From NCBI GenBank assembly GCA_003131925.1, contig PKWC01000085.1:1-14230 (forward strand): 14,230 nt of DNA, in the 5' to 3' direction. A program made the translations under genes and the position numbers. The DNA comes from Alphaproteobacteria bacterium. GTDB taxonomy: Bacteria > Pseudomonadota > Alphaproteobacteria > Micropepsales > Micropepsaceae. Positions 8,301 through 14,230 of this stretch are shown piece after piece (the first letter of the stretch is position 1; each line of letters starts with the position of its first letter). The notes below the pieces were generated by a model. That model saw only the letters and a list, made by a program, of their open reading frames with translations. It did no database searches and was not told the DNA's origin.

Positions 8301-8492
8301 CTCCACCATTGGCGGTGAAAGATCGGGATAGGCATCCACCGGCAGGCGCTGCAGCGCCCAGATGCCGGCGCCGATCACGACGAGCGTCATCAGGCCGACA
8401 AGAAATTTCTGCTGCAACGACGAATCGACGATCCGGTCGATGATTGAACGGGAGCGCGGCTCTTCCCGGTGGGACGAAGGAAGATCGCTCAT
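5367..8492 (-). CDS. czcA: Heavy-metal efflux RND pump, CzcA/CusA family
   Basis: Inner-membrane proton antiporter that drives metal export through the tripartite complex. At 1041 residues it has the usual HME-RND length. Visible are the N-terminal membrane helix (about 30-48), a long periplasmic loop with the family stretch LYGLSDVTLTFEAGTDNYFARQ cut short here as GTDNYFARQ (about 116-124), and TM4 with D409-F-G, D415-G-A and V-E422-N, the CzcA-type proton-relay signature. A second membrane set starts near 540, and the C-terminal helices end near 1030. By my alignment, the CusA copper methionines M573 and M672 correspond to R575 and E676. This favours divalent cations (Zn, Co, Cd or Ni) over Cu/Ag; the exact metal is not determined. 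The gene starts inside the adaptor's stop codon (4-nt ATGA overlap), indicating coupled translation. The symbol marks the family, not a proven substrate. Confidence 0.93.
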   Translation of the reverse strand: MSDLPSSHREEPRSRSIIDRIVDSSLQQKFLVGLMTLVVIGAGIWALQRLPVDAYPDLSPPMVEIITQWPGHAAEEVERLITVPVERGMNGIPHTTISRSISLYGLSDVTLTFEAGTDNYFARQQALNLLPGVNLPSGVSPSVAPMSAPSDLIYRYVLESPDRSPMELKTFERWIVEPAYRSVPGVADDSGFGGGDMQYQVLLDPTKVAGTGLSVAQVEAALAANNSNGGGGFYTQGGQFYYVRGNGRITSMEDIGNIVLAVNNGTPVLVKDVGTVQIGIAPRLGEFGYEKHDDAVEGVLLMLTGEKTQNVLKRIEAKTDELNNQILPRDVKVHPFYDLSDLIQLTRSIVEQNLLRGMVLVIVVLIFFLYDVRAGLIVAATIPLALLFAFICLDLQGASANLLSIGAIDFGILVDGAIFMVENIFRQIALREGRPFNVMEVIRDAAAEVDRPLFYAVAVIVASFLPIYVLSGPSGALFKPMADTMIYALIGSLVVTLTLLPVLCASFMRKGIHERRNKPFEWMKAQYLRGLDFCLARPWSTTIAAGALLLASLLFVPFIGAEFMPQLDEGALWVRATMPYTISFDEAAKVTPRIRAVLHSFPDVTTVTSELGRPDDGTDSTGFFNVEFFVGLRPYADWTGPYRDKPALIAAIDRKLSSFPGIVFNYTQPAQDAVDEAETGLKSALAVKIFGTDLNVLQDKGKAIKQVLQNVRGISDVTLVQELGQPSLTIDIDRAKIARHGLNVDDINALIEAAVGGGTATQVVQGEKQFDLVVRLKQPFRDTPEEIGDIPVATSGGQQIPLKEFADIKVTNGASFIYRESNSRYIGVQFSVEGRDLASAVGDAIKQVKQKVSLPQGYRLDWGGQYTEYTASRAQMNFILPLTFFLIFLILFALYGNFKFPFITVLGVVLSAPVGGILALWITGTPFSVSSGIGFLALFGVSVLTAVVYISYVNELRRGGMATSEAVREGAIVKLRPIMMTALVAALGLVPAAVATGVGTDSQRPFALVIVAGLIARLAISVYLMPALYELVVRDGDRLDV

Positions 8493-9634
8493 TGACTTTG
8501 CATGAACTGCAGGAACAGGCCGCCATCGGCTACGATCTGCTCACCTGCGCGAAGACCGGCGGTGACCTCGTATCGGTCGCCGGCGCGATAGCCAGGCGTT
8601 ACATGCGCGCGCGCATAGCTGCCGTCGCGCTGCACGATATAGACGAATGGAAGGTTCTCGTCGTCATGCAGCACCGCTGCCACCGGCACCATCAGGCCGT
8701 TGGTCAAACCGTGCGACTGGATCGAGACGCGAACGTATTGCTGCTTCTTCAGAGCATTCGCCGGATTGTCCACCGTCACGCGCACCATCACCGAGCGCGT
8801 GTTAGCATCCACTTCCGTCGAGATGTTCGTGACTTTGCCGGCGACGGGTTGGGAGTCGCCGCCGGTCATCACTTGCGCGCTATCGCCCAGGCTCACATTC
8901 TCGATGTCGGAGCCAAATACCTGCGCCATCACCCATACGCGCGACAGATCGGCGATGGTGAAGGCCTGTGTTGAGCCTGCCTGCAGCAGCTCGCCACGCG
9001 TAATCAGGCGCTCGACGACGGTGCCCGCGATGGGCGCGCGGATGATGCCGCCCTTGCTGGCGACCGGCAGTCCGCGCTGGATGCTCTGGATCGTCGCCGG
9101 ATCGACATTGAGCGACGCCAGGGTCTGAAGTGCCGCGGCGCGATTGGCCTCAGCCGTAACGGCGTCAGTTTCGGCCTGCGCCGCCTCGCGCTCCGAGACG
9201 CCCTGATGCGCCAGCAAATCCTTGTCCATGTCGGCGAGTTTTCGCGCGGCCGTGGCCGCCACGATGGCCGTACGGTAGGCGCCGATCGCGGCCGTGTAGT
9301 CCGGCGAATCCACCGTCGCGAGCGCCTGGCCTTTGTTCGCATGCTCGCCGGGACTCACCAGCAGGCGCGAGACGGAGCCGGAGATCGGCGACATCACGTT
9401 CGTCGCCTGATCGTTATCGAAATCGACGACGCCGTTGGTGTTCACCGCCTTGTGGAATTGCGATTGCGCGACTGTGAAGATATGGATGTTCGACTTCTGC
9501 GCATCGGTGAGCGTGACGTTGCTGGCGGTCGCCGTCTTCTGGTTGCTGTTGTCGGGCGAGCATCCTGCGGCGGCCGCGAGCGCCAGTGTGGCCATCGTGA
9601 CGCCGAGCAATTTGCGGGTCGATTTACTTGTCAT
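8489..9634 (-). CDS. czcB: Periplasmic adaptor (membrane fusion) lipoprotein of the metal efflux pump
   Basis: 381 residues. A lipoprotein signal ends in A-A-G-C with Cys25 as the lipidation site. Then follow a barrel-sandwich half (MSPISGSVSRLLVSPGEHANKG, lipoyl-like, about 81-103), an Ala-rich helical hairpin (about 115-170), the second lipoyl half (IRAPIAGTVVERLITRGE), a beta-barrel region and a membrane-proximal domain near the C-terminus (GLRAGEQIVADGG). It bridges the inner-membrane pump and the outer-membrane channel. It has no obvious His-rich metal-binding N-terminus of the sort seen in some CzcB proteins. Its start lies inside the end of the channel gene (11-nt overlap), and its stop overlaps the pump start by 4 nt. 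The family is certain; the metal is not. Confidence 0.92.
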   Translation of the reverse strand: MTSKSTRKLLGVTMATLALAAAAGCSPDNSNQKTATASNVTLTDAQKSNIHIFTVAQSQFHKAVNTNGVVDFDNDQATNVMSPISGSVSRLLVSPGEHANKGQALATVDSPDYTAAIGAYRTAIVAATAARKLADMDKDLLAHQGVSEREAAQAETDAVTAEANRAAALQTLASLNVDPATIQSIQRGLPVASKGGIIRAPIAGTVVERLITRGELLQAGSTQAFTIADLSRVWVMAQVFGSDIENVSLGDSAQVMTGGDSQPVAGKVTNISTEVDANTRSVMVRVTVDNPANALKKQQYVRVSIQSHGLTNGLMVPVAAVLHDDENLPFVYIVQRDGSYARAHVTPGYRAGDRYEVTAGLRAGEQIVADGGLFLQFMQSQ

Positions 9635-11147
9635 GGTCGTTCCCGGCTAGATCGGTGCGATGCCACCAGCCGCCGCCAAGCGCTTGGAAAAGCGCCGCGG
9701 TGTCGGCATAGCGGCTGGCCTGCGCCTGCAGCAGACTGATATGCGCCTGCTGGGAGGCTTCTTGCGCGGTGAGCAGCGACAGATATCCGGTGTGTCCGTC
9801 CTTCACCTGGCGCTGCGTGAGGTCGAGCGTGATCTTTGCGGCTTCGTCCGCCATAGCTGCTGTTTTCAACGCGTCCGCATCCTCTCGAAGCGCCACGAGC
9901 GAGTCCGCGACGTTCTGGAACGCGGCAAGCACGGTGCTGCGATATTGCTCGGCCGCCTGCTGATAGGCCGCGCGCGCGCCGCGCTCCTCATGCAGCAGCT
10001 TGCCGCCTTCGAAGATCGGCTGCGTCAGCGCCGCGCCTAGGCTCCAGAAACCGGTGCCCGGCGTGAACACCTGGCTGATGGCGAGCGCCGTGCTGCCCGC
10101 ATTGCCCGTCAGCTCGATATTGGGCAGCCGGTTCGCGATGGCGACGCCAATATTCGCGTTCGTCGCTCGCAGGTTCTCTTGCGCCTGAAGAATATCGGGC
10201 CGTTGGGACACGATTGTGGACGGCAGGCTGACAGGAATGTTCTGCGGCAGTTGCAGATTTTCGAGATCGAGGTTCGGTGCCGGCGCCTGGGCCGGGAATT
10301 GTCCACAGAGCGCTGCGAGCTGGTCGTGGAGCTGCGCTGCCTGCTTGATCAACGGCGGCAGTGTCGCCTTTGCCTGGGCGAGCTGCGATACCTGCGCGGC
10401 GAGATCGACACCGCTTGCATAACCCTTCTTTAGCTGAAGCCGAAGGATCTCCACCGATCTGGTTTCCTCGGCGATCATGTCCTGCGTCGCCTTGATCTGC
10501 TCGCTGGTAGAAGCTTGCTGGATGGCCGTGACCACCACATTCGAGGTCAGCGTCGTGTAGGTCGCCATCATCTGATAGCGGGTGCCGCGTTCCTGCGCGT
10601 GCAGCGACTCCACCGTCCGCCGGTTGAGACCGAACACGTCCGGCACGAAGGAAACTGTCACCTGCGGCGTGAAGAGGTTGTATTCGAAGGAATTGTTGTT
10701 GGGCACCGGAGCGAGCGTGCCCGCCTGCGAGTAGCGCGTGCCCGAGAACCCGGCGGAAACGCTCGGATAATACTCCCCGCGCTGCGCTGCAGTGTTCTCA
10801 TGCGCCACGCGCAGCGCCGCCTGTGCCGCCTTGAGATCGGGGCTGTTCGCGATGGCTTTCTCGATGAGATCGTTGAGCGTTGTGGCGTGAAATAGCGTCC
10901 ACCAGTCCGCAGCGATCTCGCCGCCCTGCGTGAAGGTCTGCGCTTCGCCGCCGGGAACCTCGGTGCTTTCGGTTTTGGTCAACGGCTCTGCCGTGTAACC
11001 GCTCACCTCTGGAGGCGCCGGTTTCTTGAAGTCCGGCCCCACCGTGCACCCGGCCATAATCAGTGCCGCAACCATCGGCATGAACGACACGGGCCCGCGC
11101 GCGCAAGAGCGCGCAGTCCTCGCATTGCCAATATCCGTGTGTGTCAT
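9624..11147 (-). CDS. Outer-membrane factor lipoprotein, NodT/CusC/CzcC type
   Basis: 507 residues with a lipobox M-A-G-C (Cys34) followed by TVGPDFKKP, the hallmark start of NodT-family outer-membrane efflux lipoproteins. Two OEP repeats follow: the first includes DWWTLFHATTLNDLIEKAI and the helix with NSPDLKAAQAAL. The second includes SQRPDILQAQENLRATNANIGVAIA and PIFEGGKL. It would form the trimeric beta-barrel and alpha-tunnel channel of the export complex. The start is well supported by GGAG five bases before ATG 11147. It follows the DUF2946-like gene by 86 bp and overlaps the adaptor gene by 11 nt. NodT-type channels also serve drug pumps, but its position in this operon ties it to metal export. 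Confidence 0.93.
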   Translation of the reverse strand: MTHTDIGNARTARSCARGPVSFMPMVAALIMAGCTVGPDFKKPAPPEVSGYTAEPLTKTESTEVPGGEAQTFTQGGEIAADWWTLFHATTLNDLIEKAIANSPDLKAAQAALRVAHENTAAQRGEYYPSVSAGFSGTRYSQAGTLAPVPNNNSFEYNLFTPQVTVSFVPDVFGLNRRTVESLHAQERGTRYQMMATYTTLTSNVVVTAIQQASTSEQIKATQDMIAEETRSVEILRLQLKKGYASGVDLAAQVSQLAQAKATLPPLIKQAAQLHDQLAALCGQFPAQAPAPNLDLENLQLPQNIPVSLPSTIVSQRPDILQAQENLRATNANIGVAIANRLPNIELTGNAGSTALAISQVFTPGTGFWSLGAALTQPIFEGGKLLHEERGARAAYQQAAEQYRSTVLAAFQNVADSLVALREDADALKTAAMADEAAKITLDLTQRQVKDGHTGYLSLLTAQEASQQAHISLLQAQASRYADTAALFQALGGGWWHRTDLAGNDHDK

Positions 11148-11233
11148 GATTGCTCCCCGCCCGGGAGACTGTGTGTCTGCACAATGCGCTCACACCCGCC
11201 GATGCTGGCGTCACGCATGAACTGATTCAGAAA

Positions 11234-11611
11234 TCAATGCCGCGGCGGGGCGCGGCTGTGCCAGAGGTGCGAGGAGACCCTGCCGATGGTCTCCACAATG
11301 AAGAACGGTGCCGCCGTCTTCGCCCGCGAGATAGGCAAGACGAGGCTTGGCGCGGAGGGAGCGTGGAAAGCGCCCGCATGCACGATGGCCTGACAGAGGG
11401 GGCAATTCGCTGTGCCGTTTTCGGCGGGTGCGTTCTTATGGGCCGGAGCGTTTGTTACGGTCGCGGCGAGTGCTATGCGATCGCCGAAAGCAACGTGGAT
11501 ATGGGTCTGCATGATGAAGGACTGCAGCGTGAAGGCCAGTAGCACGATCCAGGTGATCGCGCGGAAGCCCGATGCCCTGACTCTGGCCGTTTTCGCCCCA
11601 GAAATCCTCAT
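11234..11611 (-). CDS. Small membrane-anchored or exported Cys/His protein, DUF2946-like
   Basis: 125 residues. A basic N-terminus leads into one hydrophobic segment (about 19-34), a signal peptide or anchor, then H37-I-H39, a low-complexity Ala/Asn stretch, and a C70-P-L-C73 motif that could bind metal or form a disulfide. It ends in W-H-S-R-A-P-P. The combination resembles small proteins of the DUF2946 type that accompany metal-efflux operons in alphaproteobacteria; that family call is from memory. It is the first gene of the efflux operon, 86 bp ahead of the channel gene. I infer a periplasmic metal-binding or accessory role, but no activity is demonstrated for it. No clear Shine-Dalgarno sequence precedes the ATG, so a shorter form is possible. 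Confidence 0.75.
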   Translation of the reverse strand: MRISGAKTARVRASGFRAITWIVLLAFTLQSFIMQTHIHVAFGDRIALAATVTNAPAHKNAPAENGTANCPLCQAIVHAGAFHAPSAPSLVLPISRAKTAAPFFIVETIGRVSSHLWHSRAPPRH

Positions 11612-11880
11612 GCAGCCCGCAAACCGATTGCGCTCTGAGTTCTATCGTGAAAGCACCCGGGCGCCAAACCGTTCGGATTTGAGGAATTCGCCAGTGTAGC
11701 GGTCTCAGCTGCCGGGTGGCCTTTTCGCCTTCGGAGCATGGGCTAACACAGAAGCCCTAGACTTTTTCCATATTTCGATAGCGCCGGACACCTTGTGATG
11801 GGGACGGCAGAAGCCCGTGGTGCTGCCCTTCACAGCCTAAGCGGCCGACGGCACCGAACCAGGCCAACGCGCTACGCTGC
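11612..11880 (-). promoter_or_regulatory. Intergenic region presumed to carry the efflux-operon promoter
   Basis: 269 bp between the stop of the sulfotransferase gene and the DUF2946-like start, all read on the minus strand. By position it must contain the efflux promoter unless transcription enters from upstream. I find no strong -35/-10 pair and no dyad I could assign to Zur, ArsR, MerR or CueR-type regulators. Weak inverted repeats are present (GGGCT/AGCCC at 11740-11757), with no convincing terminator on the minus strand. Confidence 0.35.
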
Positions 11881-13941
11881 TCATTTGATTCGGTGCTGAA
11901 TGCTCCACTGCATAGGCGAGGGATTCTGCTGAAAATCCGGCACATTCGGGTAAGCCTCGAGGACATCTCCAAGGGCGGATTTCAGCGGATCGAGCCAGCG
12001 CTCATATTGTCGCCACAGTTCCGACGCGTCGGCTGAAATGGGCCGCCGGACCTGTTCGGAACTGGGTGTATGCACAGCACGCTTGCTTTCGTGGAAACGC
12101 AAACATTGCTGTTCGAAGGGCAGGCCGCAGTAATCCAGCAGCTTGCGAATCTCTTGCTCAGGAGCCGTAACGAGATTTTCAAAGAAGACGCGATGAACGC
12201 GACCAGGCTGCACCGTATCGAAATGCGCCATCAGCTCGACATAATTTCGATAATACCGCCCGATACTCGTCAGGTCGAAGGCAAAGGAATACGCATCGAG
12301 GAAATAGTGCTTGAAGATGGCAAATCCGCTGCCGAGCGGGTGACGCCGGGCATCGATTATTTTTGCGTTCGGCAGAGCAGTCAGGATCATGCCCAGGTAA
12401 CTGAAATTGTTCGGCATCTTGTCGATGAAGAATGGTCGGTTCGATTTACGGTAGGTGCTGGCACGCTCGATGTATTCGCCGGCCGCGTCCGCGACCTGCC
12501 GAATCGATAAATCCTGCATCAGTTCGGGGTAGCTTTCCCCATTCCGGTGTTGCAGGTCCCGCACTACCCCCTCCAGGCTCTGCAGTTCGTTCGTGGACTC
12601 AACCAGCGAATGGCTCGCCAGAATCTGTTCCAGCAAAGTGGTGCCGGAGCGAGGAAGCCCTACGATGAAGATCGGATCGCGCCGCGAAGAGCCCCAGCTG
12701 GAACGCACGCGAAAGTACTCCGGTGTGAACACCTGTTTGCCGTGCTGGACGAAACCGGCTCTCTGCTCTGAGTTGTGGCGGACAAAGGTGCGAACCGTGG
12801 CATTGGCCTGCCGATATTGCTCGAACGAATTTTCGTACTGCTTCGCGTCCTCATAGGCCCTGCCGAGTGCGAAATAGATCTGCGCGCGGTTCCGGGCAGA
12901 GAGATCGCTTGTATTCAGAGCCTCTTTCATGGCTTCGACATCGGCCGCCTCGAACCGTAAGGTTTTGAGCTCCGCCAGTGACCAATACGCCATGCCATAA
13001 TGGGAATTGAGCGCAAGCGATCGCCTGTAGGCAGCAATGGCGTCGTCGGTTCGCCCAAGTGCTTTTAGCACTTGACCATAGGACTTCCAGTTTTCCGCGG
13101 TCGGGTGCTTGCGGAGAAGCGATTCATATGCGGCTGCTGCTGCATCGAATTCGCAGAGCTGCAGAAGCGAGTACGCTTTCGTATCCAGGTAGTCGCAATT
13201 GTCCGGATCTTCGTCGAGCAGCATCTCCGTCATTGACAGCGCCATTTTCCAGTTGCCGCGATACACGAAAGTTCCGACAAGGAGCCACCGCGCCTCGGTG
13301 AATTGCGGCGCAAGCTCGAGTGCTTTCGAAAGGTGCTCCTCGGCTTGTTCATGACGAGACAATCGAAGATAGACGTTGCCAAGCAGCTTAAGCGCAACGA
13401 CATCCGTTGGATGAACCTTCAGCCATTGCCGTAAGCTGTTTTCCGCGGTTCCAAGCTGGCTTCTCTCCGCCCAGGACGCAGTTTCCAGGCGCTCCAGGTC
13501 GGGCGGAGAAAGTTCAAGGCATTTCACGTAGGCCCGCGCCGCCTCTGCGGTCCGGGTCTCTTTCGAAAGTATATCCCCCAGCGCCCGCCACCCATTTGCA
13601 TGCAAGGGCTCCAATTCCACGACCCGGCACAAAGCGACGATAGACTCGTCGTCTTCGCCCAATTCCCGCAGCAACAGGCCCAGCTCATATTGCGTGCTGG
13701 CGAGGTTCGGCGCCACGTTTGTCATTTCCTTGAGGAGATCGCGCGCTCCACGAAGGTCGTTCGCGAGCCGCCGCGCACTGACCAGCAACGCAAGCGCCTC
13801 CGACTGCCCTGGCGCCTTCTTGAGAATGGCCAAGGCGCGCTGTTCAGCGGAGAAGGAATCCTTTTCGAGGAGCGGAGCGGTTTCAACAACGGCCGCCGAT
13901 ATGGTTTTCGATGGGCTGACAAAATTTGAATTTTGGGTCAT
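11881..13941 (-). CDS. TPR-repeat sulfotransferase fusion protein
   Basis: 686 residues, apparently cytoplasmic (no signal peptide). Residues about 30-380 are a run of tetratricopeptide repeats; clear units include YELGLLLRELGEDDESIVAL (85-104) and YGQVLKALGRTDDAIAAYRRSLAL. Residues about 422-640 are a PAPS-dependent sulfotransferase domain. The 5'-phosphosulfate loop is PIFIVGLPRSGTT (423-435), and the 3'-phosphate segment ARRHPLGSGFAIFKHYF (531-547) follows. Late conserved blocks are GRYYRNYVELMAHF, LLDYCGLPFE and AVHTPSSEQVRRPI. The protein should transfer sulfate from PAPS to an unidentified acceptor, with the TPRs binding substrate or partners. Its codon use looks less GC-biased than the efflux genes. 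It is divergent from the acyl-CoA dehydrogenase gene, and AGGA eight bases before ATG supports the start. Confidence 0.92.
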   Translation of the reverse strand: MTQNSNFVSPSKTISAAVVETAPLLEKDSFSAEQRALAILKKAPGQSEALALLVSARRLANDLRGARDLLKEMTNVAPNLASTQYELGLLLRELGEDDESIVALCRVVELEPLHANGWRALGDILSKETRTAEAARAYVKCLELSPPDLERLETASWAERSQLGTAENSLRQWLKVHPTDVVALKLLGNVYLRLSRHEQAEEHLSKALELAPQFTEARWLLVGTFVYRGNWKMALSMTEMLLDEDPDNCDYLDTKAYSLLQLCEFDAAAAAYESLLRKHPTAENWKSYGQVLKALGRTDDAIAAYRRSLALNSHYGMAYWSLAELKTLRFEAADVEAMKEALNTSDLSARNRAQIYFALGRAYEDAKQYENSFEQYRQANATVRTFVRHNSEQRAGFVQHGKQVFTPEYFRVRSSWGSSRRDPIFIVGLPRSGTTLLEQILASHSLVESTNELQSLEGVVRDLQHRNGESYPELMQDLSIRQVADAAGEYIERASTYRKSNRPFFIDKMPNNFSYLGMILTALPNAKIIDARRHPLGSGFAIFKHYFLDAYSFAFDLTSIGRYYRNYVELMAHFDTVQPGRVHRVFFENLVTAPEQEIRKLLDYCGLPFEQQCLRFHESKRAVHTPSSEQVRRPISADASELWRQYERWLDPLKSALGDVLEAYPNVPDFQQNPSPMQWSIQHRIK

Positions 13942-13950
13942 TGCATCAGT

Positions 13951-13960
13951 CCTGCGCAGG
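13951..13960. promoter_or_regulatory. Perfect palindrome CCTGCGCAGG over the ribosome site of the sulfotransferase gene
   Basis: The 10-bp sequence is its own reverse complement. Its minus-strand half supplies the AGG of the sulfotransferase Shine-Dalgarno sequence, so a bound protein or a local RNA hairpin could affect translation. This role is inferred from position only. Confidence 0.25.
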
Positions 13961-13975
13961 TATTTCCGTTTCGAC

Positions 13976-13997
13976 GCAAACGTTGCACATGGTTTGC
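13976..13997. promoter_or_regulatory. Inverted repeat GCAAAC-N10-GTTTGC, candidate operator
   Basis: Two perfect 6-nt arms are separated by 10 nt in the 121-bp divergent spacer. This lies between a candidate minus-strand -10 box and the sulfotransferase start, a position suited to a repressor. No regulator gene is visible in the window. Confidence 0.3.
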
Positions 13998-14007
13998 CAA
14001 TGGCTGA

Positions 14008-14013
14008 ATTATA
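14008..14013 (-). promoter_or_regulatory. Consensus -10 box (TATAAT) for the sulfotransferase gene
   Basis: On the minus strand a perfect TATAAT lies about 67 nt upstream of the ATG. The -35 region at 16-18 nt spacing is A-rich (GAAAAT and similar) and does not match TTGACA, so the promoter is weak, activator-dependent or wrongly assigned. Confidence 0.35.
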
Positions 14014-14062
14014 GGCGATACGTCATCAGCATTTTCGAGGGTTGTGCGAAAATAGAGGACAG

Positions 14063-14230
14063 ATGACCGAATACGCAGCTCCGATCGCCGATATGCACTT
14101 CGCCGCCACAAGACTGGCGGGCTTCGGCGAGATCGCCGCCCTGCCCGGCGGGGAAGATTTGAGCGACGAGCTGCTCGTTTCGATCCTCGAGGAGGGCGGA
14201 AAATTTGCCACCGGCGTCCTGTCGCCGCTC
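14063..14230 (+). CDS. Acyl-CoA dehydrogenase, N-terminal fragment (runs off the window)
   Basis: 56 residues are visible, open to the right edge. They show M-T-E-Y-x-A-P-I-x-D-M-H-F, then GEIAALPGG, and then ILEEGGKFATGVLSPL. This matches the opening of the acyl-CoA dehydrogenases of about 590 residues common in proteobacteria, flavoproteins that introduce the alpha-beta double bond in fatty acyl-CoA. The FAD-binding and catalytic parts lie outside the window. The start is ATG 14063, with AGAGGA just upstream (the GAGG core is four bases from ATG). It is divergent from the sulfotransferase gene and shares its 121-bp promoter region. Confidence 0.8.
   Translation, partial: MTEYAAPIADMHFAATRLAGFGEIAALPGGEDLSDELLVSILEEGGKFATGVLSPL

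Noticed and set aside
11740..11766. Hairpin GGGCT/AGCCC followed by a T-run on the plus strand, as an intrinsic terminator
   Set aside because: No plus-strand gene ends upstream of it. On the transcribed minus strand the T-run would precede the hairpin, and the stem is only 5 bp.

Overview
The window is high-GC, densely coded chromosomal DNA from a Gram-negative bacterium. The lipoprotein boxes of the efflux genes, the acyl-CoA dehydrogenase start and the TPR-sulfotransferase architecture all suggest a soil or freshwater alphaproteobacterium. That placement is inferred from protein style, not from a marker gene. No phage, transposase, integrase, CRISPR array, rRNA or complete tRNA is visible.

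Layout. (1) 1-1417, minus: the 3'-truncated gene of a secreted seven-motif kelch/galactose-oxidase-like propeller protein; the window edge cuts off its last residues. (2) 1418-1829: a non-coding interval with two palindromes, between this gene and a divergent plus-strand gene. (3) 1830-2861 plus and 2782-3642 minus: two unrelated classical short-chain dehydrogenases, convergent, with coding ends overlapping by 80 bp. Both appear to start at TTG behind good Shine-Dalgarno sequences. (4) 3643-5107, minus: a secreted protein of seven 44-residue HAF-like repeats, followed in the same frame by a decayed fragment resembling another repeat family (GloVer). (5) 5108-5366: a non-coding gap holding an isolated tRNA 3'-end fragment, possibly a scar of integration.

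(6) 5367-11611, minus: a four-gene heavy-metal efflux operon. In transcription order it encodes a small membrane or periplasmic Cys/His protein (DUF2946-like), an outer-membrane factor lipoprotein, a periplasmic adaptor lipoprotein and a 1041-residue HME-RND pump. The last three genes overlap (11 nt and 4 nt), so they are probably translationally coupled and assemble into one tripartite pump. The pump's TM4 signature is CzcA-like, and two positions matching copper-binding methionines of CusA are not methionine, which favours divalent-cation export over Cu(I)/Ag(I). No metal-responsive regulator lies in the window.

(7) 11881-13941, minus: a TPR-sulfotransferase fusion. A 121-bp spacer with a consensus -10 box, a palindrome and an inverted repeat separates it from a divergent gene at 14063, the start of an acyl-CoA dehydrogenase that runs off the window.

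Nothing here is clearly a new biological system. The least-understood parts are the DUF2946-like gene leading the efflux operon, the seven-repeat HAF protein with its in-frame remnant, the tRNA scar, and the convergent SDR overlap.
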